Source of the DNA: JAVMKJ01 sp031732855
GTDB lineage: Bacteria > Pseudomonadota > Gammaproteobacteria > Competibacterales > Competibacteraceae
NCBI GenBank assembly: GCA_031732855.1
Contig: JAVMKJ010000059.1
Span: forward strand, 1 to 5,470
Direction: 5' to 3'
Length of the DNA: 5,470 nucleotides
Shown here: positions 1 through 5,470 of the stretch, one piece after another
How the letters are laid out: each line of letters starts with the position of its first letter
How positions within the stretch are numbered: the stretch's first letter is position 1
The notes under the pieces: model-generated
The model's database searches: none
What the model saw: only the letters and a program-made list of their open reading frames with translations
What the model was told of the DNA's origin: nothing
Translations under genes and position numbers: made by a program

Positions 1-168
1 TTACATTGCTGGATACCCAAATAGCCGTGAATCAGCCGGTTGTGAGTGGCGATGATGAGCCGCCAAGGGATGTGCGGGTTCGCCTTGCACGCGGTGTCGG
101 GGGGGATGGGTCACTGCCTCGCCGATGAGTTCCAGATGACGCAAGGTGGCGTCATAATTCAGAAGCCG
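1..168 (-). pseudogene. hepT: HepT-like HEPN toxin, 3' portion (frameshifted, runs off window)
   Basis: This is the C-terminal part of a HepT/DUF86 HEPN ribonuclease, the toxin of MntA-HepT modules. From about 168 downwards the minus strand reads RLLNYDATLRHLELIGEAVT, the typical central helix of the family. A run of seven C (plus-strand G7 at 99-105) then throws the frame: the uncorrected frame gives nonsense and stops at 1-3. With one C removed it continues as DTACKANPHIPWRLIIATHN and RLIHGYLGIQQC, again classic HepT, and leaves the window still open. The active-site motif RX4HXY appears as H-NRLI-H-G-Y: the catalytic Arg codon is CAC (plus 42-44) instead of CGC, while His (27-29) and the Tyr that MntA AMPylates in studied systems (21-23) remain. 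The 5' half lies at 345-509, separated by inserted repeats. Family assignment is strong; loss of function is inferred from three independent lesions. Confidence 0.85.
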
Positions 169-177
169 TACGAGAAA

Positions 178-220
178 CCCCTCGCCCGCAAGCGGGAGAG
201 GGGCAGGGGTGAGGGTGTCT
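178..220. repeat. REP-like palindromic repeat, G/C-rich
   Basis: A hairpin of 6 bp (CCCCTC/GAGGGG), one G-A mismatch and 5 bp (CCCGC/GCGGG) around an AA loop spans 178-203. It is followed by CAGGGGTGAGGGTGTC. The arrangement of a CCCTC-type hairpin and a GGGGTGAGGG tail is the pattern of dispersed intergenic palindromic repeats common in proteobacteria, which I recognise by type only; copy number cannot be seen from one window. It lies directly against the broken end of the hepT 3' portion, so it is part of the sequence that interrupts the gene. Confidence 0.65.
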
Positions 221-253
221 TTTCAAAGGGTTAGGCGATTTCCCAAAAAGATC

Positions 254-336
254 ATACCTGTGGGTCGGGCTTTAGCCTGACTTTTTAAGCAAATATTTCA
301 AATAGTTAGGCTAAAGCCCGACCCACATTCTGGTAT
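254..336. repeat. Long inverted repeat (REP/MITE-like hairpin)
   Basis: Two perfect 20-bp arms, TGTGGGTCGGGCTTTAGCCT at 259-278 and its reverse complement at 308-327, face each other. The stem can extend inwards by three pairs, one of them G-U, to 281/305, leaving an A/T-rich loop of 23 nt. Outside the arms ATACC (254-258) matches GGTAT (332-336) after a 4-nt bulge. No ORF lies inside. Such compact elements are typical of REP sequences mobilised by RAYT-type (IS200-like) transposases or of small non-autonomous elements; which of these applies is not decidable here. It sits inside the interrupted hepT gene. Confidence 0.75.
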
Positions 337-344
337 AGTCATTA

Positions 345-509
345 TCAGAAATCACCTTGGCTTACGAGAAGCTGTACAAAAACGCCTCTCAGGCTGCTGG
401 AAACGAACGCGGCTCGGTCGAATCCTTCGGTATGGAGGATGACTTTCTCAGCAAAGCGGATCGTGCCATCGAGATAAAATCGCCATTCGTGCGGTATTGA
501 ATCAGACAT
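345..509 (-). pseudogene. hepT: HepT-like HEPN toxin, 5' portion (truncated by insertion)
   Basis: The ATG at 509-507 overlaps the end of mntA by 8 nt (ATGTCTGA), the tight coupling usual for these pairs. It opens MSDSIPHEWRFYLDGTIRFA followed by EKVILHTEGFDRAAF, a clear N-terminus of a DUF86/HepT protein (first HEPN helix, then the short loop after the ‘Y/H-T-x-G-L/F’ turn). Homology stops around residue 37-40; the frame then runs through non-homologous codons to TGA at 347-345, giving only 54 residues where an intact protein has about 110-140. The remaining half of the domain, with the catalytic motif, resumes near 168. As it stands the product could not form the HEPN active site. No separate ribosome site is visible, which fits translation coupled to mntA. 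Confidence 0.82.
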
Positions 510-756
510 GGACCGCTTTCTTTTCGACGAATGGCCGCCGTTCCGGCCGCAGGTCCTTGTCTGTTACCAGATCGACCGAACAGCCGAACAAGCCTTCGAG
601 AGAGAACAGTACGCCGAAATAACGTTCCGAGGTCGCCAGACCGTCGAGCGCGACCAGGATATCGATATCGCTGTCCCCGCACGCCGTGTCGCACGTTGTG
701 GAGCCGAACAGGGCGATCTCTTTGATCGGCAGCCAGTATGGGTTGGTTTGGCGCAA
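502..756 (-). CDS. mntA: MntA-like minimal nucleotidyltransferase antitoxin (5' end eroded)
   Basis: This is a minimal nucleotidyltransferase of the MNT family, the antitoxin that in studied MntA-HepT systems AMPylates the HepT toxin. The signature GSX10DXD is complete: FGS is followed ten residues later by D-I-D (IALFGSTTCDTACGDSDIDI), and a third acidic residue sits in SVDLVTD. The C-terminus RPERRPFVEKKAVHV is typical and overlaps hepT by 8 nt. The start is uncertain. Homology begins around LLRQTNPYW; the frame is open as far as 1017 but that extension is not protein-like and runs antisense to the transposase remnant. I use the in-frame TTG at 756-754 (84 codons). An ATG at 785-783 in another frame would give MVERAHRP and needs one frameshift to reach the conserved part. 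About ten native N-terminal residues seem lost, probably through the neighbouring IS630 remnant. Whether it is still expressed is unknown. Confidence 0.75.
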   Translation of the reverse strand: MRQTNPYWLPIKEIALFGSTTCDTACGDSDIDILVALDGLATSERYFGVLFSLEGLFGCSVDLVTDKDLRPERRPFVEKKAVHV

Positions 757-783
757 TAAATCGGACGATGGGCCCGCTCGACC

Positions 784-1401
784 ATGCCGATCAACCTGAT
801 GCCCGAACAGGGTGACCGGCTGCCGCGGATTCCCCGCGGTCGGGAAACGCCACCCAGTTTGATGCGGCGCGCCTGGATGATCTTGCAAGCAGCCGAAGGT
901 CGCCAGAATAAAACCATGGCGGGGACGCCGGGGGGTCTGCGAAGAGACCGTCGGTTGTTGGCGGAAACGCTGGCGGAGCGGCCCGGGCGAGTGGGCCAAG
1001 GGGGCGGGATACCCCAAACGCTTGGGCGAGAGGGGGGGGGCCGGTTAGTGGCGGATCGCCTGCGGCCGGGGAGTCCCGGTACCTTTAGCGCCGAACAGGT
1101 CTGCCCAATTATTGCGTCAGCCGGTGAAACGCCGCCCGAGCATCTGAGTCATTGGACCTCTACCCGGACGTGGCCCGGGAGGCGATCCCCCGGGGGATCG
1201 CGGCAACCATTTGCCAATCGACCATCGTTTTTTTAAATCAGGCGGACTTCAAGCCGCGCCGGGCCCGGTACTGGCTTGACCCGGAGGTGGACGATGAGGC
1301 GACGAATCGATTTGTGCAAGGCGACGCTGGAGCAGGCCATCAAGCGCGATCCGACTGCGAAAGACGATCTGGCCAGCGACAGCCGGTCCCAAAACCTGTA
1401 G
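784..1401 (+). mobile_element. IS630-family transposase remnant (N-terminal half, multiple frameshifts)
   Basis: Pieces of an IS630-type transposase follow each other in shifting frames. MPINLMPEQGDRLPRI and RGRETPPSLMRRAWMILQAA (784 on, frame 1) match the usual N-terminus. VCEETVGCWRKRWRSGPGEW and AKGAGYPKRLGERG (frame 3, about 937-1035) carry the first helix-turn-helix. GSPGTFSAEQVC to LSHWT (frame 1, about 1068-1160) follows; then DVAREAIPRGIAATICQSTI and FLNQADFKPRRARYWLDPEV (frame 3, to about 1300) form the winged helix region; then LCKATLEQAIKRDPTAKDDL (frame 1) runs to TAG at 1399. At least four frame changes are needed, near G6 (930-935), G9 (1032-1040), about 1156-1170 and about 1300-1315. 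The catalytic DDE domain that should come next is absent and no inverted terminal repeat is evident. The element is dead; family assignment is from remembered sequence patterns. Confidence 0.75.
1182..1201. repeat. Perfect 20-bp palindrome inside the IS remnant
   Basis: GCGATCCCCCGGGGGATCGC is its own reverse complement with no spacer. It falls in the codons for EAIPRGIA of the transposase remnant, where relatives usually have Arg-Arg, so it most likely arose by drift of coding sequence rather than as an operator. Confidence 0.6.
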
Positions 1402-1421
1402 CCGATACCCACTATTCCACG

Positions 1422-1448
1422 GGCTGGTGGTTCAATGCACCACCAGCC
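1422..1448 (-). terminator. Hairpin over the permease stop codon, possible terminator without U-tract
   Basis: GGCTGGTGG (1422-1430) and CCACCAGCC (1440-1448) form a perfect 9-bp stem with a 9-nt loop that contains the TGA stop of the permease gene. No T-run follows on either strand, so it does not fit a canonical intrinsic terminator. It may slow or end transcription from the permease, or protect the 3' end. The stem itself is certain, the role is inferred. Confidence 0.4.
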
Positions 1449-2259
1449 TGACCAACATAAACCCCGCCACCACCACGATCATCCCGGCGAACAGCTTTTG
1501 CAAAATAGGGCCGGCGATGCGCCGTCCCACCGCGATGCCCAACGCCATGCCGCCCAAGCCGCCCAGCACGAAGCCGGCCGTAATCCCAACATCCAACCGA
1601 TGTCCCGCAAGGATGTGGGACAGCAACCCGATCGCGCTGATGATGGCGATCACCCACAGCGAGGTGGCGACCGCCCGCCGCATCGGCAACGATGCCACCA
1701 GCACCAGCGCCGGCACGATCAGGAAGCCACCGCCCACGCCGAACAGCCCGGACAGCAAGCCGGTCGCCGAGCCGGACAGCGCCAGCCGCGCCGCGCAGCG
1801 CGAGGTGAATTGCAGCCGTCCGGCCGGATCGTAGCGGCAAGCGGGGCCGGCGTTATCGTCGCCCGGATCGGCGCCGGCGCGGACGATGCGGGTTTCCTCC
1901 GGCCGGCGTTTCGCCTGCCGCCACATGCGGAACGCCACCGCCAGCATCAGCAGGGCAAAGCCGCCCAGCAGCGCCGTTTCGGGGAATTTGGGATTCAGCC
2001 AGGCGCCCAATGGCGCACCGACGAAGCCGGATAGACCGAAGATGATGGCGGTACGGTATTCGGCCTGACCGTCGCGCCAGCGCGCCAAGCCGCCGCCGAA
2101 GGCGGTTGCGCCCACCGCCGCCAGCGAGACGACTATCGCCTCGTGCGCCGGTACGCCCAAACCGTACACCAGCAAGGGGACGGCAAAAACGGAACCGCCG
2201 CCGCCGGTCAGACCCAGGGCGAAGCCGACGACGAGGCCGAACAGCAGGCTGAGGATCAC
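1432..2259 (-). CDS. TauE/SafE family membrane permease (sulfite/organosulfur export type)
   Basis: This is an inner-membrane permease of the TauE/SafE (DUF81) family. Members export sulfite, sulfoacetate or related anions, but many are uncharacterised, so the substrate is not assigned. The 275 residues match the usual family length. Two homologous halves are visible: the first opens FALGLTGGGGSVFAVPLLVY (residues 13-32), the second LLSGLFGVGGGFLIVPALVL (168-187), each followed by an AxxxSL helix (IVVSLAAVGAT; RRAVATSLWVI). Hydrophobic stretches suggest about eight membrane spans (near 1-31, 39-58, 68-86, 95-112, 157-189, 193-217, 223-247, 251-272) with a hydrophilic loop at 113-155. The start is GTG at 2259-2257; an in-frame TGA three codons upstream excludes anything longer, and no clear Shine-Dalgarno precedes it. 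The stop of a PhzF fragment lies 6 nt before the GTG, so translation may be coupled to it. No sulfur-metabolism neighbour is present. Confidence 0.88.
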   Translation of the reverse strand: MILSLLFGLVVGFALGLTGGGGSVFAVPLLVYGLGVPAHEAIVVSLAAVGATAFGGGLARWRDGQAEYRTAIIFGLSGFVGAPLGAWLNPKFPETALLGGFALLMLAVAFRMWRQAKRRPEETRIVRAGADPGDDNAGPACRYDPAGRLQFTSRCAARLALSGSATGLLSGLFGVGGGFLIVPALVLVASLPMRRAVATSLWVIAIISAIGLLSHILAGHRLDVGITAGFVLGGLGGMALGIAVGRRIAGPILQKLFAGMIVVVAGFMLVRLVVH

Positions 2260-2265
2260 GGTACG

Positions 2266-2493
2266 TCAAATTGCAATAAAGTGGGAAAATGTGAACCAGC
2301 GCAGATGAAAACCGCTGGAGGAGGGCACGAAAAAAGCGGTTTCGGACAGGTTGTTTTCCTCGGCGATGGCCTGGAGGACGCCATCGTCCGGCCAGGCATC
2401 GAGCGGAACCACTGCTGCCGGATTGCCTTCAAACACTCGCGCCGCAAACGCATCGACCTGGTATTGCTTGAGTCGCGCCACGTCGGTTCCCAC
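2266..2493 (-). pseudogene. PhzF-family epimerase/isomerase, N-terminal fragment
   Basis: The 75 residues from a GTG at 2493-2491 contain LKQYQVDAFAARVFEGNPAA, then VVPLDAWPDDGVLQAIAEEN and NLSETAFFVP...FHLRWFT, an unmistakable PhzF-family N-terminus including the Glu of NLSETAF that serves as catalytic acid/base in PhzF. Homology ends after HLRWFT (residue 68). The next family block (P..EVDLCGHATL) is missing, and the frame closes after FSHFIAI. Intact members are about 260-300 residues in two mirrored domains, so only a quarter remains and it cannot form the active site. A second GTG four codons downstream (V5) is an equally possible start. It lies just downstream of the icd terminator and 6 nt before the permease start, with a short A/T-rich stretch at the junction. 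Likely a deletion remnant; it might still act as a leader ORF for the permease. Confidence 0.82.
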
Positions 2494-2513
2494 TTCAAGA
2501 ATAGCGCTGGGAT

Positions 2514-2561
2514 AAAAAAGCGGCGTTCCCGTCCGGTCTCGAACCGTGACGCGAACGCCGC
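2514..2561 (-). terminator. Rho-independent terminator of icd
   Basis: Read on the minus strand, GCGGCGTTC (2561-2553) pairs perfectly with GAACGCCGC (2528-2520), followed at once by TTTTTT (2519-2514). The 24-nt loop contains a small inner hairpin CGGT/ACCG. It begins about 30 nt after the icd stop, so it ends the icd transcript and separates it from the PhzF fragment and permease. Confidence 0.85.
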
Positions 2562-2592
2562 CCTGGTTTATTAGCAGTGGCCGACGATCAAA

Positions 2593-4359
<1,767 letters not shown>

Positions 4360-4369
4360 GAGCCCTCCT
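4360..4369 (-). promoter_or_regulatory. Strong ribosome binding site deciding the icd start
   Basis: The minus strand reads AGGAGG (4369-4364), GCTC, then ATG. The full Shine-Dalgarno match at short spacing selects the Met at 4359-4357 over an in-frame ATG 34 codons upstream, which has no such site and adds a non-homologous stretch. Confidence 0.85.
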
Positions 4370-4461
4370 GACGCTTGATGGTTTCCACAGGGGTTGCTGG
4401 AATTCCGAAGTGCGCGGCGCGCTTGGAAATAGCCGCGTTCGACGCGCGAAAATGCGCGCAT

Positions 4462-4490
4462 AAGCTACACGCAAACGCCTTTCCTGTCCA
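4462..4490 (-). promoter_or_regulatory. Possible sigma70-type promoter for icd
   Basis: On the minus strand TGGACA (4490-4485) resembles a -35 box and is followed after 17 nt by TAGCTT (4467-4462), a weak -10. This would give an untranslated leader of about 95 nt. Only half the -10 positions match the consensus, so this is a candidate, not a firm call. The whole 185-bp spacer between icd and oxyR must hold the promoters of both genes. Confidence 0.25.
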
Positions 4491-4544
4491 TGACATGGGT
4501 GGTTGCATTCGCACCCGACGGCTCCTGGTATCGATGATATCGCC

Positions 4545-5470
4545 ATGACTCTGAACGAATTACGCTACGTTGTCGCCGTCGCCCGCGAGCGGCATTTCGG
4601 CCGGGCCGCGGAGGCCTGCCACATCAGCCAGCCCACCCTGAGCGTGGCGGTGCGCAAGCTGGAGGACGAACTGGGCGTGGCCCTGTTCGAGCGAGCGCCC
4701 GGCGAGGTGACGGTCACGCCGGTCGGCCGGCGCATCGTCGAACAGGCGCAACGGGTGCTGGAAGAAGCCGTCGTCATCAGGCAAATCGCCTCGCAGGGGC
4801 AGGACGAATTGGCCGGAATGTTGCGGCTCGGGGTCATCTACACCATCGGTCCCTATCTGCTGCCGCATTTAATCCCTCGCTTGCACCGCCGGGCATCCAA
4901 CATGCCGCTGCAGATCGAGGAGAACTACACGGCGGTGCTGAGCGAGCGGCTGAAGGAGGGCGAGTTGGACGTGCTGATCCTGTCGCTGCCGTTCGAAGAG
5001 CCGGGAGTGCTGACCCGGTCGGTGTACGAGGAACCGTTCGTGGTGCTGATGCCGATGGGTCATGCGCTCGAACGGACCTCGGTCGTCGACGCCCCGACCC
5101 TGGCCCGACAGGATCTGCTGCTGTTGGGGCCAGGTCATTGTTTCCGCGACCAGGTGCTGCGGTTCTGCCCGGAGTGCAACCGGCTGAGCGTGGCTTCGGA
5201 CAACATGCAGAGAACCCTGGAGGGCAGTTCGCTGGAAACCATCCGGCTGATGGTGGCCACCGGGATGGGCGTTACCGTGCTGCCGTACACCTCGGTCAGC
5301 GGCTACGCCTATCCCAGCGACCTGCTGAGCATCCGGCCGTTCGCCGAACCGGCTCCGACCCGGATAGTGGCGCTGGCGTGGCGCAAGAGTTTCCCGCGCC
5401 AGCGCGTCATCACCCTGCTGGACGAAGCGATCCGCGCCTGCCCGCTGGGCGAGGCGGTGCGGATGGTGGA
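4545..5470 (+). CDS. oxyR: OxyR-type hydrogen peroxide-sensing LysR regulator (3' end cut by window)
   Basis: Cytoplasmic LysR-family transcription factor that senses H2O2 through a disulfide and activates peroxide-defence genes. Residues 1-60 form the winged helix-turn-helix (MTLNELRYVVAVARERHFGR, then AAEACHISQPTLSVAVRKLE); a linker helix leads to the sensor domain from about 90 (GMLRLGVIYTIGPYLLPHLI). The redox pair falls exactly at Cys199 and Cys208 as in E. coli OxyR, in GHCFRDQVLRFCPECN, with His198, Arg201 and Thr100 also kept. Cys25 is conserved as well. An extra Cys211 makes a CPEC motif. The family block SSLETIRLMVATGMGVTVLP follows. The 308 codons seen already exceed the 305 residues of E. 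coli OxyR, so only a few C-terminal residues should be missing. The ATG gives the expected N-terminus, though no good Shine-Dalgarno precedes it. It is divergent from icd; LysR regulators often control themselves and a divergent neighbour, but no convincing operator was found. Confidence 0.93.
   Translation, partial: MTLNELRYVVAVARERHFGRAAEACHISQPTLSVAVRKLEDELGVALFERAPGEVTVTPVGRRIVEQAQRVLEEAVVIRQIASQGQDELAGMLRLGVIYTIGPYLLPHLIPRLHRRASNMPLQIEENYTAVLSERLKEGELDVLILSLPFEEPGVLTRSVYEEPFVVLMPMGHALERTSVVDAPTLARQDLLLLGPGHCFRDQVLRFCPECNRLSVASDNMQRTLEGSSLETIRLMVATGMGVTVLPYTSVSGYAYPSDLLSIRPFAEPAPTRIVALAWRKSFPRQRVITLLDEAIRACPLGEAVRMV

Larger units (their letters stand above)
161..382. other. Insertion in hepT bounded by imperfect direct repeats
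   Basis: AGAAGCCGTACGAGAA (161-176) recurs as AGAAGCTGTACAAAAA (367-382), 13 of 16 bases identical, 206 bp apart. Between the copies lie both palindromic repeats. On the minus strand, removing exactly one 206-bp unit joins codon CTT (371-369) of the hepT 5' half to codon CTG (162-160) of the 3' half in the same frame, giving QLLNYDATLRH. The repeats could be a diverged target-site duplication or could be chance. The reconstructed loop before YDAT is about eight residues longer than I would expect for the family, so the true right-hand boundary may lie nearer 390. Confidence 0.5.

Noticed and set aside
46..234. A 62-codon plus-strand open frame
   Set aside because: It runs antisense to the HepT remnant and through the palindromic repeat, with no ribosome site or recognisable domain.
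178..327. Two palindromic repeats as the start of a CRISPR array
   Set aside because: The two repeats are different sequences, each occurs once, and there are no regular spacers.
757..1017. Extension of the mntA frame to an ATG at 1017
   Set aside because: Composition is Arg/Pro/Gln-rich and not protein-like, and the stretch is antisense to recognisable transposase codons. The family has only about ten residues before the LLRQ region.
1435..2034. A 199-codon plus-strand open frame
   Set aside because: His/Gln/Arg-rich shadow of the permease gene, whose minus frame shows clear membrane segments and family repeats.
4360..4461. N-terminal extension of icd to an ATG at 4461
   Set aside because: The added 34 residues do not resemble the family and there is no ribosome site there, whereas AGGAGG lies just before the internal Met at 4359.
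4429..4465. ATAG at 4429 as the first half-site of an OxyR operator
   Set aside because: The following half-sites expected at 11-bp steps (4440, 4451, 4462) read CGAC, AATG and AAGC, which do not fit the ATAG/CTAT pattern.

Overview
The window reads as chromosomal DNA of a GC-rich proteobacterium. A gammaproteobacterium is my best guess, from the E. coli-like OxyR and isocitrate dehydrogenase, the REP-like repeats and the MntA/HepT pair, but the sequence does not fix the taxon. Two intact core genes on the right sit next to a stretch of gene remnants on the left.

Bases 1-1401 are a gene graveyard. On the minus strand lies a mntA-hepT (HEPN/MNT, type VII) toxin-antitoxin module. The antitoxin nucleotidyltransferase mntA keeps its catalytic motif but has lost or shifted its first residues. 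The toxin hepT is split in two by about 206 bp carrying two palindromic repeats, has a frameshift in a C7 tract, and has lost the Arg of its RX4HXY RNase motif. Upstream of mntA, on the plus strand, is the N-terminal half of an IS630-family transposase. It is broken by several frame changes, many near long G runs, and ends before the catalytic DDE domain.

Bases 1422-2493 (minus strand) hold a complete TauE/SafE-type membrane permease. Immediately upstream is the first quarter of a PhzF-family gene that stops 6 nt before the permease GTG start. A hairpin covers the permease stop codon.

Bases 2514-5470 are the healthy part. icd (minus) encodes an NADP-type isocitrate dehydrogenase of normal length fused to a helical linker and a C-terminal pair of CBS domains (588 residues in all), and it ends in a clear intrinsic terminator. 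Divergent from it, across a 185-bp spacer, is an oxyR-type peroxide-sensing LysR regulator (plus), cut by the window end just after its full family length. Functionally, icd makes NADPH and 2-oxoglutarate, and OxyR controls NADPH-consuming peroxide defence; regulation across the shared spacer is plausible but not shown by a clear operator. The most unusual item is the isocitrate dehydrogenase-CBS fusion, which suggests adenine-nucleotide control built into a TCA-cycle branch enzyme.
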